From Bordetella petrii (GTDB lineage: Bacteria > Pseudomonadota > Gammaproteobacteria > Burkholderiales > Burkholderiaceae_B), in contig NZ_JAFMZZ010000001.1 of assembly GCF_017356245.1 (NCBI RefSeq), forward strand, positions 822,262-886,261: 64,000 nucleotides of DNA. Direction: 5' to 3'. The translations under genes were made by a program, and so were the position numbers. Within the stretch, counting starts at the first letter, position 1. Each line of letters begins with the position of its first letter. The notes under the pieces are model-generated. The model worked only from the letters and a program-made list of their open reading frames with translations, was not told the origin of the DNA and did not search any database. Shown piece by piece: positions 1-9,526 of this stretch.

Positions 1-1
1 C

Positions 2-40
2 GCCACCCGCGGCGACAGCCTGGTCGACACCTTTGCCTGA
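2..40 (+). CDS. fliK: Probable flagellar hook-length control protein FliK, C-terminal end (partial)
   Basis: Only the last dozen codons are inside the window; they read ATRGDSLVDTFA before a TGA stop. The next gene is fliL, and in the usual fliE-to-fliR order of betaproteobacteria the gene before fliL is fliK, the secreted ruler that measures hook length and switches export specificity. The call rests on position and a short tail, not on a domain. Some other flagellar gene ending here cannot be excluded. Confidence 0.4.
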   Translation, partial: ATRGDSLVDTFA

Positions 41-190
41 CCCGGGCCGCGCCGTTGCGCGCGGCGGCGGGCGCGCCCCGCCGCGGGCCGCGCAATAGCC
101 TGAGATACGCAGCTTTCGTCCTGTTTTTCGCCTGCAAACCGCGGCGGACTTTGGGGCAGAATCCCATCATTCCCAAGTAGCGATACCCTG

Positions 191-763
191 ATGGCCACTT
201 CCAAGAATTCTTCCCTGCCGGCAAGCAACCTGCCGCTGCGCACATCCCGTGGCAGCCCGATCCTGCGCGGCCTTTTCTGGCTGCTGGCCCTGGCCATCGT
301 TTCCGGCGCCAGCGTCGCCATCACGTGGTTCGTCATGCACCGCCAGTACGCCGAAACGGCGCCGGTGCGGCTGGGCGTGGGCAAGGCCGGCGCCGGCCCC
401 GCGCCGGCCGTGTTCGTCGAGCCGCCGGCCACCCCGGCGGCCGTGCCGGCGCCCATCTTCATTCCCCTGGAAGCCTTCACCGTCACGCTGCAAAGCGCCG
501 ACAGCGAGCGCATCCTGCACGTGGGCATTACGCTGCGCGCCGGCGATGAGCAAACCCGCGCGCGCATCGAGAAATACATGCCCGAAGTGCGCAGCCGCAT
601 CCTGATGGTGCTGTCGGCGCAGTCGCCGGCGGCCGCCCAGTCGCAGCAGGGCAAGGCCGACATCGCGCGCGCGGTCGTCACCGCCGTCAACCAGCCGTTT
701 TCGCCCCTGCCCGATGGCCAGTACGTCAGCGCGGCCCTGTTCACGGCTTTCGTGGTGCAGTAA
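191..763 (+). CDS. fliL: Flagellar basal body-associated protein FliL
   Basis: FliL is an inner-membrane protein that surrounds the stator and supports motor torque. The 190-residue product has a short basic N-terminus and one membrane segment at about residues 26-48. A Pro/Ala-rich linker follows, then the conserved periplasmic domain (from about 90: IPLEAFTVTL, then RILHVGITLR) and a C-terminal end in FTAFVVQ. It is the first complete gene of the fliL-R run, with fliM starting two bases after its stop. No strong Shine-Dalgarno sequence is seen before the ATG. The 150 bases before it are very GC-rich and hold no recognisable promoter. Confidence 0.93.
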   Translation: MATSKNSSLPASNLPLRTSRGSPILRGLFWLLALAIVSGASVAITWFVMHRQYAETAPVRLGVGKAGAGPAPAVFVEPPATPAAVPAPIFIPLEAFTVTLQSADSERILHVGITLRAGDEQTRARIEKYMPEVRSRILMVLSAQSPAAAQSQQGKADIARAVVTAVNQPFSPLPDGQYVSAALFTAFVVQ

Positions 764-765
764 GC

Positions 766-1773
766 ATGGCCTACGAGGCGTTTCTTTCGCAGGATGAAGT
801 CGATGCGCTGCTGGCCGGCGTTACCGGCGAGAGCGACAGCAAATCCGGCGACGAGGCCGATGCGCGCGGCGCGCGCGCCTACGACCTGAGCTCGCCCGAC
901 CGCGTGGTGCGGCGGCGCATGCAGACGCTCGAACTCATCAACGAGCGATTCGCCCGCCAGCTGCGCCACCTGCTGCTGAACTTCATGCGGCGCAATGCCG
1001 ACATCACGGTCGGCTCGATCAAGATACTGAAGTACGCCGACTTCGAACGCAATCTTCCGGTGCCCAGCAATCTGAACATGATCCAGATGAAGCCGCTGCG
1101 GGGCACGGCGCTGTTCACCTACGACCCCAGCCTGGTGTTCCTGGTGATCGACAGCCTGTTCGGAGGCGACGGCCGCTACCACACGCGCGTGGAAGGCCGC
1201 GATTTCACCACCACCGAGCAGCGCATCATCCGCCGCCTGCTGAACCTGACCCTGGAAAGCTACGGCAAGTCGTGGGACGCGGTGTACCCGATCGAATTCG
1301 AGTACGTGCGTTCCGAGATGCACACCAAGTTCGCCAGCATCACCGGCAACAACGAAGTTGTGGTGGTGTCGTCGTTCCATATCGAATTCGGCGCCACCGG
1401 CGGCGACCTGAACATCTGCCTGCCCTACTCGATGATCGAGCCGGTGCGCGATCTGCTGACCCGGCCGCTGCAGGAGGCCACCCTGGAAGAAGTCGACCAG
1501 CGCTGGACCCACCAGCTGTCGCGCCAGGTGCGCAGCGCCGACGTCGACCTGAGCGCCGAATTCGCCACGATTCCCTCCACCATCCGCGACCTGGTGCGCC
1601 TGAAGGCCGGCGACGTGCTGCCGATCGAAGTGCCCGAGACGATCGTCGCCAGCGTCAACGGCGTGCCGCTGATGGAATGCAGCTACGGCGTCTTCAACGG
1701 CCAATACGCCCTGCGCGTGCAGAACCTGTTTACCTACGAAAGCGATACACACGAGGCCCCCGACCATGACTGA
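766..1773 (+). CDS. fliM: Flagellar motor switch protein FliM
   Basis: FliM is the C-ring protein that binds phospho-CheY and sets rotation direction. The product has 335 residues, typical of the family. The N-terminal CheY-binding peptide is visible as LSQDEVDALLAGV (about residues 7-19). A middle CheC-like domain follows, with GSIKILKYADFERNLPVPSNLN. The C-terminal SpoA domain (about 255-325) contains KAGDVLPIE and ANVNG-like elements and pairs with FliN. The gene overlaps fliN by 8 bases, suggesting translational coupling of two proteins needed in fixed ratio. Confidence 0.97.
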   Translation: MAYEAFLSQDEVDALLAGVTGESDSKSGDEADARGARAYDLSSPDRVVRRRMQTLELINERFARQLRHLLLNFMRRNADITVGSIKILKYADFERNLPVPSNLNMIQMKPLRGTALFTYDPSLVFLVIDSLFGGDGRYHTRVEGRDFTTTEQRIIRRLLNLTLESYGKSWDAVYPIEFEYVRSEMHTKFASITGNNEVVVVSSFHIEFGATGGDLNICLPYSMIEPVRDLLTRPLQEATLEEVDQRWTHQLSRQVRSADVDLSAEFATIPSTIRDLVRLKAGDVLPIEVPETIVASVNGVPLMECSYGVFNGQYALRVQNLFTYESDTHEAPDHD

Positions 1774-2308
1774 CACGAACGAGCCCGGCCAGGCCGGTTC
1801 CGGTTCGTCCGCCGCCCCGGCCGACGACTGGGCCGACGCGCTTGCCGAGCAATCCGCGGCGGCCCAGCCCCCCACCCAGGCCGACGGCCTGAAGCCGCAG
1901 GATGACTGGGCCGGCGCCATGGCCGAGCAGGCCGCCGCCGCCCCGGCAGCCCCCGCGGCGGCGGCGGCCGCCACGCCCGCGGCCCGCCCCGCCGGCGGCT
2001 CGGTCTTCAAGCCGCTGGCCGACACCGTGGGCAGCACCGGCAACGACATCGACCTGATCATGGACGTGCCGGTACAGCTGACCGTAGAACTAGGCCGCAC
2101 CCGCCTTACCATCAAGAACCTGCTGCAGCTCGGGCAGGGCTCGGTGGTCGAGCTCGACGGCCTGGCCGGCGAGCCCATGGACATCTTCGTCAACGGCTAC
2201 CTGATCGCCCAGGGCGAAGTGGTGGTCGTGGAAGAGAAGTACGGCATCCGCCTCACCGACATCATCACGCCGTCGGAACGCATCAACCGCCTGAACAACC
2301 GCCGCTGA
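1766..2308 (+). CDS. fliN: Flagellar motor switch protein FliN
   Basis: FliN forms the base of the C-ring and docks the export ATPase complex through FliH. The C-terminal SpoA domain (about residues 95-178) is clear: DVPVQLTVELGRT, LLQLGQGSVVELD, then GEPMDIFVNGYLIAQGEVVVV. At 180 residues it is longer than the roughly 140 of enterobacterial FliN. The extra length is an Ala/Pro-rich N-terminus in which a short DDWA-x-A-x-AEQ motif occurs twice (about residues 20-30 and 47-57). It starts inside the 3' end of fliM. Confidence 0.95.
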   Translation: MTDTNEPGQAGSGSSAAPADDWADALAEQSAAAQPPTQADGLKPQDDWAGAMAEQAAAAPAAPAAAAAATPAARPAGGSVFKPLADTVGSTGNDIDLIMDVPVQLTVELGRTRLTIKNLLQLGQGSVVELDGLAGEPMDIFVNGYLIAQGEVVVVEEKYGIRLTDIITPSERINRLNNRR

Positions 2309-2313
2309 ACGCC

Positions 2314-2637
2314 ATGACGGAATCGGGGGTGCTGCGCGTGGTGATCGGCCTGCTGCTGGTGCTGGCGGCCATCCTGGCCTCGGCCTGGCTGGCGCGCCGC
2401 GCCGGCCTGGCCGGCCGCGCCGGCACGGGGCTGCTGCGGCAAGTGGCCAGCCTGCAGCTCGGCCCGCGCCAGAGCGTGGCCGTGCTGCAGATCGAGGACG
2501 CCTGGCTGGTGGTGGGCGTGACGCCCACCCAGATCACGCCCCTGCACACCCTGCCCGCCGGCGCCGCGCCGCCGGCGCCGTCCGAACTCGGCGCCTTTGC
2601 CGGCAAGCTGTCGCAGGCGCTCAAGCGCCGCGGCTGA
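2314..2637 (+). CDS. fliO: Flagellar biosynthesis protein FliO
   Basis: FliO is a small membrane protein that helps assemble the FliP ring of the export gate. The 107-residue product has one N-terminal membrane segment (about residues 5-24) and a basic cytoplasmic part containing [29 protein letters not shown], the region most conserved in the family. It lies five bases after fliN and before fliP, its standard position. FliO sequences are variable, so the call rests on size, topology, the core motif and order. Confidence 0.9.
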   Translation: MTESGVLRVVIGLLLVLAAILASAWLARRAGLAGRAGTGLLRQVASLQLGPRQSVAVLQIEDAWLVVGVTPTQITPLHTLPAGAAPPAPSELGAFAGKLSQALKRRG

Positions 2638-2653
2638 TGCTGTCCCGGCTTTC

Positions 2654-3442
2654 ATGATGCCCCAGAGCATGACCCCTTACCGCCCATGCCGCCGCGTGCC
2701 GCTGATCCTGGCCGCCGCCGCGCTGGCGGGGCTGGCGCTGTTTCCCGCCGGCGTGGTGGCCCAGGCCACCCTGCCGGCCCTGACCGCCACCCCCGGCCCG
2801 GGCGGCGCGCAGACCTATTCGCTCAGCATGCAGACGCTGCTGCTGATGACCTCGCTGTCTTTCCTGCCGGCGGCGCTGCTGATGATGACGGGCTTCACGC
2901 GCATCATCATCGTGCTGGGGCTGCTGCGCAGCGCGCTGGGTAGCGGCATGTCGCCGCCCAATCACGTGCTGATCGGACTGGCGCTGTTCCTGACCTTCTA
3001 CACCATGTCGCCGGTGTTCGACCGCATCTACAGCGAAGCCTACCAGCCGCTGTCCGAAGGCTCGATTCCTTTTGAAACCGCGGTCGAGCGCGCCGCCGCG
3101 CCGCTGCATACCTTCATGCTGCACCAGACGCGCGAGAACGACCTGACGCTGTTCGCCAACCTGGCGAACCAGCCGGCGCTGGAAGATCCGTCCCAGGTGC
3201 CGATGAAGATCCTGGTGCCGGCCTTCATTACCAGCGAGCTGAAAACCGCCTTCCAGATCGGCTTCACGATTTTCATTCCCTTCCTGATCATCGACCTGGT
3301 GGTGGCCAGCGTGCTGATGGCGCTGGGCATGATGATGGTGCCGCCGGTGACCGTGGCCCTGCCCTTCAAGCTGATGCTGTTCGTGCTGGCCGATGGCTGG
3401 AACCTGCTGCTGGGCTCGCTGGCGGGCAGCTTCTACCAATGA
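2654..3442 (+). CDS. fliP: Flagellar export gate protein FliP
   Basis: FliP forms the core pentamer of the flagellar type III export gate. An N-terminal hydrophobic signal-like segment is followed by the family signature [20 protein letters not shown] and later [13 protein letters not shown] in the last membrane helix. About four membrane segments are visible. Two adjacent ATG codons (2654, 2657) and another at 2669 are possible starts. I chose 2654 because the frame upstream overlaps fliO and has no signal-like character. No convincing Shine-Dalgarno sequence separates the three. The product is about 262 residues, close to the family norm. Confidence 0.94.
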   Translation: MMPQSMTPYRPCRRVPLILAAAALAGLALFPAGVVAQATLPALTATPGPGGAQTYSLSMQTLLLMTSLSFLPAALLMMTGFTRIIIVLGLLRSALGSGMSPPNHVLIGLALFLTFYTMSPVFDRIYSEAYQPLSEGSIPFETAVERAAAPLHTFMLHQTRENDLTLFANLANQPALEDPSQVPMKILVPAFITSELKTAFQIGFTIFIPFLIIDLVVASVLMALGMMMVPPVTVALPFKLMLFVLADGWNLLLGSLAGSFYQ

Positions 3443-3452
3443 CGGAGCTGCC

Positions 3453-3722
3453 ATGACTGCTGAAACCGTCATGTCGATGATCTACCAGGCGATGAAAATC
3501 GCGCTGGCGATGGCCGGGCCGCTGCTGCTGGTGACCCTGGCGGTGGGCCTGGTCATCGCCGTGTTCCAGGCCGCCACCCAGATCAATGAAATGACGCTGT
3601 CGTTCATTCCCAAGCTGCTGGCCATGTGCGGCGCCCTGGTGCTGCTGGGCCCCTGGCTGCTGAGCCTGATGACCGACTACATCCGCCAGTTGATCAGCCA
3701 GATCCCGCTGCTGGTTTCGTAA
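3453..3722 (+). CDS. fliQ: Flagellar export gate protein FliQ
   Basis: FliQ is a small two-helix subunit of the export gate that wraps around the FliP-FliR core. The 89-residue product begins MTAETVMSMIYQAMKI and carries two membrane segments (about 16-40 and 52-75) with the conserved QAATQINEMTLSFIPK loop between them. The start at 3453 is supported by a GGAG at 3444-3447, and gives the usual family length. The open frame itself continues further upstream into fliP. Confidence 0.96.
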   Translation: MTAETVMSMIYQAMKIALAMAGPLLLVTLAVGLVIAVFQAATQINEMTLSFIPKLLAMCGALVLLGPWLLSLMTDYIRQLISQIPLLVS

Positions 3723-3758
3723 GCGCGCCGCGCGCATCCGCCCGCCCGCCGGCACGCC

Positions 3759-4547
3759 ATGATTACCTTCACCCAGCAACAGCTCGACGCCTGGCTGCTG
3801 CAATTCCTGTGGCCGTTCGTGCGCATGCTGGCGCTGGTGGGCAGCGCGCCGCTGTTCTCGGAATCCACCATCCCGATCCGCGTCAAGGTGGGCCTGGCCT
3901 TCGTGCTGACCATGGCGGTGGCGCCCGGCCTGGGGCCGCCGCCCGCCATTCCGCCCGGCTCGTATGCGGGCCTGTGGCTGCTGGGCCAGCAAGTGCTGAT
4001 CGGCACCGCCATCGGGTTCACCATGCGCATCGTCTTTGCCGCGGTGCAGACCGCCGGCGAATTCGTGGGCCTGCAGATGGGGCTGTCGTTCGCCTCGTTC
4101 TTCGACCCCGCCACCGGCGCCAATACGGCAGTGCTGTCGCGCCTGTTCAATATCGTGGCGATGCTGGTGTTTCTGGCGCTGGACGGCCATCTGCTGGTGC
4201 TGGCGGCGCTGGTGCGCTCGTTCGACGTCCTGCCGCTGACCGAACTGACGCTGGACCGCAACGGCTGGGGCATCCTGGTGCAGTGGGGGCAGACCATCTT
4301 CGTGTCAGGACTGCTGCTGGCGCTGCCGCTGATCTGCGCCCTGCTGACCATCAACCTGGCGATGGGCATCCTGAACCGCGCGGCGCCGCAGCTGTCCGTG
4401 TTCGCGGTGGGCTTTCCGGTCAGCCTGATCACCGGGCTGCTGCTGCTGGCGGTGGTGCTGCCGCACGCGGCGCCGTTCCTGGAACACCTGCTGCGCGACG
4501 GCCTGCAGACGGTCAGCGACGTGATTGGCGGCCTGGCGGGGCAATAG
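3759..4547 (+). CDS. fliR: Flagellar export gate protein FliR
   Basis: FliR closes the FliP-Q-R export gate. The product has 262 residues, the normal family length, with about six hydrophobic segments. Typical elements are FVRMLALVGSAPLFSESTIPIRVKVGLAF near the N-terminus, GEFVGLQMGLSFASFFDP, and LNRAAPQLSVFAVGFP in the C-terminal half. It is the last gene of the fli run. The following intergenic stretch holds a dispersed repeat and the terminator of the convergent chemoreceptor gene. Confidence 0.96.
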   Translation: MITFTQQQLDAWLLQFLWPFVRMLALVGSAPLFSESTIPIRVKVGLAFVLTMAVAPGLGPPPAIPPGSYAGLWLLGQQVLIGTAIGFTMRIVFAAVQTAGEFVGLQMGLSFASFFDPATGANTAVLSRLFNIVAMLVFLALDGHLLVLAALVRSFDVLPLTELTLDRNGWGILVQWGQTIFVSGLLLALPLICALLTINLAMGILNRAAPQLSVFAVGFPVSLITGLLLLAVVLPHAAPFLEHLLRDGLQTVSDVIGGLAGQ

Positions 4548-4572
4548 CGGCCCGGGCCAGCGCAGGCGCTAA

Positions 4573-4649
4573 GGGTGTCGGACACCGTACGATTGAGACG
4601 GCGATGGCTTACTGCGGTGTCAGGCACCTGGCGGAGCCTGACACCTGGG
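4573..4649. repeat. Dispersed palindromic element, copy 1 (GTGTCnGACACC family)
   Basis: This stretch between the convergent ends of fliR and a chemoreceptor gene begins with a GTGTCGGACAC hairpin. It has a central TGAGAC core and ends in a second hairpin (GTGTCAGGCACC ... AGCCTGACACC). The same plan recurs at 18619, 43554 and, inverted, at 51845. It is the most diverged and shortest copy. Its position between convergent genes would suit a bidirectional transcription stop, but no T-run is attached. Confidence 0.75.
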
Positions 4650-4698
4650 CTATGCCGCCGTCTTTCGCCTTAAGGCGCCTGGCGCCGCTGCGGCTCAT

Positions 4699-4725
4699 AA
4701 AAAAAGCGCCGGGCTTATCCGGCGC
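4699..4725 (-). terminator. Rho-independent terminator after the chemoreceptor gene
   Basis: Read on the minus strand, a perfect 7-bp GC stem (GCGCCGG / CCGGCGC, loop of six) is followed at once by seven T residues. It lies about 25 bases past the stop of the chemoreceptor gene and would end the long flgB-to-receptor transcript. Confidence 0.85.
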
Positions 4726-4750
4726 AATGTGGGGGAGTCAGCGGGTCTGC

Positions 4751-6370
4751 TTATGATTGGGCCACCAGCGGCGCCGCGTAATTGCCCGTCAGCTGCTGGG
4801 CCGGCACTTCGATGACTTCGCCCGCGTTGATCTTGAACACCGATACCGCCTCGGCCAGCCGCTGCGCCTGCTCCTGCAGCGAACCTGCCGCCGCGGCCGC
4901 CTCTTCCACCAGCGCCGCGTTCTGCTGCGTCACCTCGTCCATCTGCGACACCGCCCGGTTCACCTGGTCGATACCCCCCGACTGCTCTTCCGAGGCCGCC
5001 GAAATCTCGCCCATGATGTCCGTCACTCGCTTGACCGAGGCCACGATCTCCTGCATCGTCGCCCCCGCCCGCTCCACCTGCTGCGAGCCCGTGCCCACCT
5101 TGCTTACCGAGTCCTCGATCAGCACCTTGATCTCTTTGGCCGCCTGCGCGCTGCGCTGCGCCAGCGAACGGACCTCGCCCGCCACCACCGCAAAGCCCTT
5201 GCCCTGCTCGCCCGCGCGCGCCGCTTCCACCGCCGCGTTCAGCGCCAGTATGTTCGTCTGGAACGCGATACCGTCGATCACCGACACAATCTCGGAAATC
5301 TTGCGCGAACTCGCCGAGATCCCCTCCATCGTGCTCACCACCTCCGACACCGCCGCGCCGCCGCGCTCGGCCACATCCGAGGCGCTGGCCGCCAGCTGGT
5401 TCGCCTGGCGTGCGTTGTCCGCGTTCTGCTTGACCGTCGAGGCCAGCTCTTCCATCGACGCCGCCGTCTCTTCCAGCGACGCCGCCTGCTGCTCAGTGCG
5501 GCTGCTCAGGTCCGTGTTGCCCGCCGATATCTCGCGCGAGCCCACGTTGATCTCGTCCACTCCGCGTCGCACCTGCGACACCGTGCGCGCCAGGTTCTCC
5601 TGCATGCGCTTGAGCGCCGCGAACAGCTGGCCGATCTCGTTGCTGTTGCGCACTTCCACCCGCGCCGTCAGGTCGCCCGCGGCCATGCGGTCGAAATGCT
5701 GGCCGGCCTGGCGCAGCGGACGCAGCACGCTGCGCTGCAGGAACATCCAGCACAGCGCCGCCAGCAGCACCGCAATGGCCACCAGCGCGATCGACACGAT
5801 TTTCGAAACGGAATAATCAGCCTGGGCGTCGACCACCAGCTCGTCGGTGCGCTCATCGATGTACTTCAAGTATCCGGCCAGAGTCTCTTCGAACGTGGTC
5901 GCGGCCGCCTGGGTAGCGTCGTTCTGTTCGATAAAGGCGCGGGTGTCCTGCTTGCCCAGCGCATCGCCCTGCAGCGTGGCCTGCCCCGCATAGCGCTGGT
6001 AGGCGGTGTTCAGAACAGCCGATTTCTCTTGCAGCGTGCTGCTCTTCTCAGTTTTCATGAAGGCAGCCATGCCTTGCGCGGCCGTATTGCCGGCCTCGCG
6101 CGCGCGCTGCAGGAACCGGTCGGCTTCCGGGAAGCGGCCCGCCTGCAGCTCGACTGCCGCCGCCGCCAGGTTCAGGCGCGAGCGCTGCAGCAAGGTGTAC
6201 GCCTCGTACACCGGCACTACCTGGTTCGAATAAGCCGAATTGACCCGATCGAGCTTGTCGTTGCTGGAATGCATGGCCAGCCAGGCGGTGCCGTTGGATG
6301 CCAACAAGGCCAGCAGTAATACGCCGAGCACAAGCAGGATGCCTGTGCGTACTTTCATATTGGACAGCAT
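4751..6370 (-). CDS. Methyl-accepting chemotaxis protein (transmembrane receptor)
   Basis: This is a classical chemoreceptor of about 539 residues that senses a ligand outside the cell and controls CheA. It has a membrane helix near residues 6-28, a periplasmic four-helix-type domain to about 187, a second helix at about 188-208, and HAMP to about 262. The signalling domain contains the hairpin-tip sequence [29 protein letters not shown] in pieces typical of the family. No NWETF-type pentapeptide is seen at the C-terminus. From HAMP to near the stop the DNA is almost identical to the receptor gene at 29071-30792. The start could be 6370 or 6358; neither has a clear ribosome site. It follows flgL by about 50 bases and probably shares its transcript. 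Confidence 0.93.
   Translation of the reverse strand: MLSNMKVRTGILLVLGVLLLALLASNGTAWLAMHSSNDKLDRVNSAYSNQVVPVYEAYTLLQRSRLNLAAAAVELQAGRFPEADRFLQRAREAGNTAAQGMAAFMKTEKSSTLQEKSAVLNTAYQRYAGQATLQGDALGKQDTRAFIEQNDATQAAATTFEETLAGYLKYIDERTDELVVDAQADYSVSKIVSIALVAIAVLLAALCWMFLQRSVLRPLRQAGQHFDRMAAGDLTARVEVRNSNEIGQLFAALKRMQENLARTVSQVRRGVDEINVGSREISAGNTDLSSRTEQQAASLEETAASMEELASTVKQNADNARQANQLAASASDVAERGGAAVSEVVSTMEGISASSRKISEIVSVIDGIAFQTNILALNAAVEAARAGEQGKGFAVVAGEVRSLAQRSAQAAKEIKVLIEDSVSKVGTGSQQVERAGATMQEIVASVKRVTDIMGEISAASEEQSGGIDQVNRAVSQMDEVTQQNAALVEEAAAAAGSLQEQAQRLAEAVSVFKINAGEVIEVPAQQLTGNYAAPLVAQS
4802..5707. repeat. Long direct repeat, copy 1 (shared by two chemoreceptor genes)
   Basis: About 906 bases covering HAMP and the signalling domain match 29170-30075 at a constant offset of 24,368. 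I saw a handful of substitutions in the first ~170 bases and none in the rest, including third codon positions. Both copies have the same orientation. Confidence 0.93.
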
Positions 6371-6419
6371 GATCTGAGGTGATAGATAAAAATATGCAAG
6401 AAATGCCGGGCCGCCTGGC

Positions 6420-7643
6420 CTAACGGCCGCGGCTGAACAGGCTGGAACCCTGGATGATCGAGAATGACGAAGTCGCCGCATCGAGCGCGACCTTGCGCAG
6501 CAGCAGTTCCGAAGTCACCGAATAGACATCCACGTCTTCCAGGTCGGAAAGCTGCTTGGTATATGACAGCGTGCGCTGCGTCCCCACCGCGTCCAGCGCG
6601 TCGAGCTCGTTCAGGCGCGCGCCCACCGAGGCCTGCACCGTCAGCACGTTGTCCAGCGTCAGCGTCAGCTTCTTGTTGGCCGTGGCCAGCCCATTGTTGA
6701 TGGCGGCGACGGCGGCCGGGTCGTTCGTGGTCGAACGCCCCAGCGTGTCGATCAGGCTGTCCAGCGTTTCGAACATGTCCATGTTCGACGCCTTGGGGGG
6801 TTCGACGGTATAGCTGTCGCCGGCGGCCGGCTGGCCCGAGATGCTGAAGCTGATGCCGCCCAGGTCGATGGTCTGCCCTTCGACATAAGGCACGGGCGCG
6901 GGTGCCGGGGTCGAACCCGGCACCGTGTCGGCGGTATAGTGCAGCACGCCGCCGATTTCCGAGAAGCTGACAAGAAAGTCCTGACTGGAAGCGGCGCCAG
7001 CCGCCGTGTCGAACGACACGCCGCTGAACTGGCCGGTGCCGGTATTGGCCGGATTCGCTTCGACGATGTAGGCCTTCGAACCAGCCGAGGCCTTGCCGAA
7101 AATGTCCGAGATCACGTCGCTGCCCGCCATCTGGCGGGTCTGGTCGACCTGGATCATGCGCTGGCCATCGTCGCCGCCGTAGCTCACATTGCCGTTGGCG
7201 TCTACCGTGACAGGCGTGCTGAAGCCGTCATGGCCGGAAAACAGATACTGGCCGTTGCCATCGGTGGAATTGGCCAGGCCCACCAACTGGTCGCGCGAAG
7301 CTTCCAGTTCGGTCACCAGCGCCTGCCGGTCGGCGTCGCTGAGCGTGCCGCCCGCCTGCACCACGCGCTGCAGCACCGACTGCAGCGTGGTCACCACCGA
7401 GCCCAGGGCATTGCTTTCCAGCCCCAGGGTCTGCTTGGCCGTGTTGCGGTTGGACGCATACGTGGCGTTCATGCTCGACGTCTGCGAAACGTTCACCGCC
7501 AGCGAGGCGGCCAGCGGGTCGTCGGCCGGCGTCAGCACGCGGCGGCCGCTGGCCAGTTGTTCCTGCAGGCGCGACAGGGTGCTTTCCTGCTTCAGGATGC
7601 CGTTCAGGCCGTTCTGGTAGATCAGCGAGGTGCTCAGGCGCAT
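6420..7643 (-). CDS. flgL: Hook-filament junction protein FlgL (HAP3)
   Basis: FlgL links the hook cap region to the flagellin filament. The 407-residue product begins [16 protein letters not shown], with the heptad-rich N-terminal helix containing [22 protein letters not shown], the flagellin-family signature. It ends in a matching C-terminal helical domain ([29 protein letters not shown]). The middle is the variable exposed domain. A GGAG lies about ten bases before the ATG. It follows flgK by 35 bases at the end of the flg operon. Confidence 0.95.
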   Translation of the reverse strand: MRLSTSLIYQNGLNGILKQESTLSRLQEQLASGRRVLTPADDPLAASLAVNVSQTSSMNATYASNRNTAKQTLGLESNALGSVVTTLQSVLQRVVQAGGTLSDADRQALVTELEASRDQLVGLANSTDGNGQYLFSGHDGFSTPVTVDANGNVSYGGDDGQRMIQVDQTRQMAGSDVISDIFGKASAGSKAYIVEANPANTGTGQFSGVSFDTAAGAASSQDFLVSFSEIGGVLHYTADTVPGSTPAPAPVPYVEGQTIDLGGISFSISGQPAAGDSYTVEPPKASNMDMFETLDSLIDTLGRSTTNDPAAVAAINNGLATANKKLTLTLDNVLTVQASVGARLNELDALDAVGTQRTLSYTKQLSDLEDVDVYSVTSELLLRKVALDAATSSFSIIQGSSLFSRGR

Positions 7644-7678
7644 GGGAAAAACTCCAAATCCGTGTCAATCAGCATCGA

Positions 7679-9334
7679 TCAGCGCAGGCCCAGCAGGGTG
7701 TCGAACACCGTGCTGGCCACATCCAGAATCTTGGCGCTGGCCTGGTACTGCTCCTGGTAAATCGTCAAGTTGACGTATTCCTCGTTCAGATTCACACCCG
7801 ATACCGACTGATAGGCCGAGGTCTGCTGCGTAATCAGGTTGTCCTGCGCCGTCGCCGCCGTCTTGATCTGCTGGGTCTGCACGCCGACGTTGTTGATCAG
7901 CTGCGAAAACTGTCCGCTCAGGCTCAGGGTGCCGCCGCCCAGCACTTTCTCGGTCTGCAGCTTGGCCAGCAGCAGGCCGTTGGCGCCATTGGTAGTGCCG
8001 CCTGCGCTGTCGGCCAGGGCCAGCTTGGCCGGATCGGTGATCAGCGCCTTCAGGTCGCGCGCCGCGTCGCGGACAGGCTGCAGCTTCCAGGAATCGCCCG
8101 CCGCGGGCGTGCCGGCCAGGCTGACCGACATGCCGTCGAATTCGATGGTGGGCGGCGTGCCGGCCGATGGCGTCAGCGTCTGGGTAAAGCCATCCGACTG
8201 CCGCGTCACCACGTACTGGTTCAGCGTGCCGTCGTACACAATGTCGTACGAGGTGGCCTTGACGGCATTGGAATCGGTGAACTGCGCCGTCAGCGAGCCG
8301 TCGCCGGCGTTGCCCGCCTTGGGAATCGCCGCCGGCTGGCCCAGGCCGAACATGGCCTCGCCCGGGTCGCCGCTCAAGTCCAGCCCCGCTTCGTGCTGGG
8401 CATTGAACGCCAGGGCCAGCCCGACCGCGAGCTGCCCCAGCTGGTCTTGCACCGCATCCAGCGACTGGCTGCGGAACTGCAGGAATCCGGCCAGCTTGCC
8501 GCCGCTGACTTCGCTGTCGGCCAGCTCCACCTTTACCGTAGAGCCCGAGCCGGCGGGCAGCGAATAGGCCAGCGCCATGCGCGTGGGGTCGGTGGCCGAC
8601 TGCACGGCGGCCAGCGGGTATACCGTAGTGCCCGACAACAGCGTCTGGCCGCTCTGCAGGGTGATGTTCAGGCTGTTGCCCTGCTCGTAGTACCGCACGC
8701 CCACCAGCTGGTTCAGCTCGGACAGCGCCTGGTCGCGCTGGTCGAGCAGGTCGTTGGGCGCGTGGCCGGACTTGCCCTGGGCCACCACGATCTGCTGGTT
8801 CAGGTCGTTGATGCGTTCCAGGTAGCTGTTGACCTGCTCCACCGTGGTCGAGATCTGCGTATTCACGCCTTCGCGCAGGTTCTGCAGTTCGCGGTAGGCG
8901 GAGTTGATCTGCGTGACCAGCGAATTGGTCTTGCCCAGGATGTCCTGGCGCACCGCCGGATCGGCCGGATTGCTGGCGCCGGCGTTGAGGCTGGCGAAAA
9001 ACCCTTCCAGCGCCGGGGTGATGCCCACCGTGCGGTCGGCGAACAGGTTGTTGATCTGCGAGACCTGGTCGTACTGAGTGGCGAGCTGGGCGCCACTGCC
9101 CTGCGCGCCCACCATCTGGCGGTACAGGAAGCTGTCGTACTGGCGCTTGACCGTGTCGACCTGCACGCCGCGCCCGAAGAAACCCTGGCCGGTCTCGGTG
9201 GCGCCCGCGGTCGAGGTCATCACCCGCTGCCGGCTGTACCCCGCGTTAGCGGCATTGTTGATATTGTGGCTGGTGACTTCCATCCCGGCCTGAGATGCGT
9301 TCAGTCCGGTAAGCGCCAAGTTGTACAGATTCAT
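7679..9334 (-). CDS. flgK: Hook-associated protein FlgK (HAP1)
   Basis: FlgK is the first hook-filament junction protein, exported by the flagellar system. The mature start MNLYNLALTGLNASQAGMEVTSHNINNA is the family hallmark and fixes the ATG at 9334, although the frame stays open further upstream. The C-terminal end (SGVNLNEEYVNLTIYQEQYQASAKILDVAS) is equally typical. The product has 551 residues, near the usual length. A match to a sigma-28 promoter lies about 190 bases upstream at the end of flgJ, separated from the ATG by a GC-rich repeat. Confidence 0.96.
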   Translation of the reverse strand: MNLYNLALTGLNASQAGMEVTSHNINNAANAGYSRQRVMTSTAGATETGQGFFGRGVQVDTVKRQYDSFLYRQMVGAQGSGAQLATQYDQVSQINNLFADRTVGITPALEGFFASLNAGASNPADPAVRQDILGKTNSLVTQINSAYRELQNLREGVNTQISTTVEQVNSYLERINDLNQQIVVAQGKSGHAPNDLLDQRDQALSELNQLVGVRYYEQGNSLNITLQSGQTLLSGTTVYPLAAVQSATDPTRMALAYSLPAGSGSTVKVELADSEVSGGKLAGFLQFRSQSLDAVQDQLGQLAVGLALAFNAQHEAGLDLSGDPGEAMFGLGQPAAIPKAGNAGDGSLTAQFTDSNAVKATSYDIVYDGTLNQYVVTRQSDGFTQTLTPSAGTPPTIEFDGMSVSLAGTPAAGDSWKLQPVRDAARDLKALITDPAKLALADSAGGTTNGANGLLLAKLQTEKVLGGGTLSLSGQFSQLINNVGVQTQQIKTAATAQDNLITQQTSAYQSVSGVNLNEEYVNLTIYQEQYQASAKILDVASTVFDTLLGLR

Positions 9335-9384
9335 GCTGCCGATATCCCGTAGAAAACCGCATCCGATCCCGAGGTGAAAACCCA

Positions 9385-9427
9385 CCCCCGAAGCGCTGCG
9401 CGCTGCCCCCTCATGGGGGCGACGCCG
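9385..9427. repeat. GC-rich dispersed repeat, copy 1 (CCCCCGAAGCGCTGCGCGC family)
   Basis: A CCCCCGAAGCGCTGCGCGC block followed by a C-run/G-run hairpin and GACGCC sits between flgJ and flgK. Closely similar blocks occur after folD (51795-51841) and, inverted, before the oprM-like gene (55305-55346). Here it would lie in the leader of a flgK transcript that starts at the upstream sigma-28 match. Confidence 0.75.
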
Positions 9428-9526
9428 GCGGGCCGGCAAAGCCGGCTTCGCCGCGTCCCCGATTTCGCCATGCCCGTTTTCACTCCGGGAGGGGCGTGCG
9501 GCGCCTGGTGAAACCCTGATACCGGA

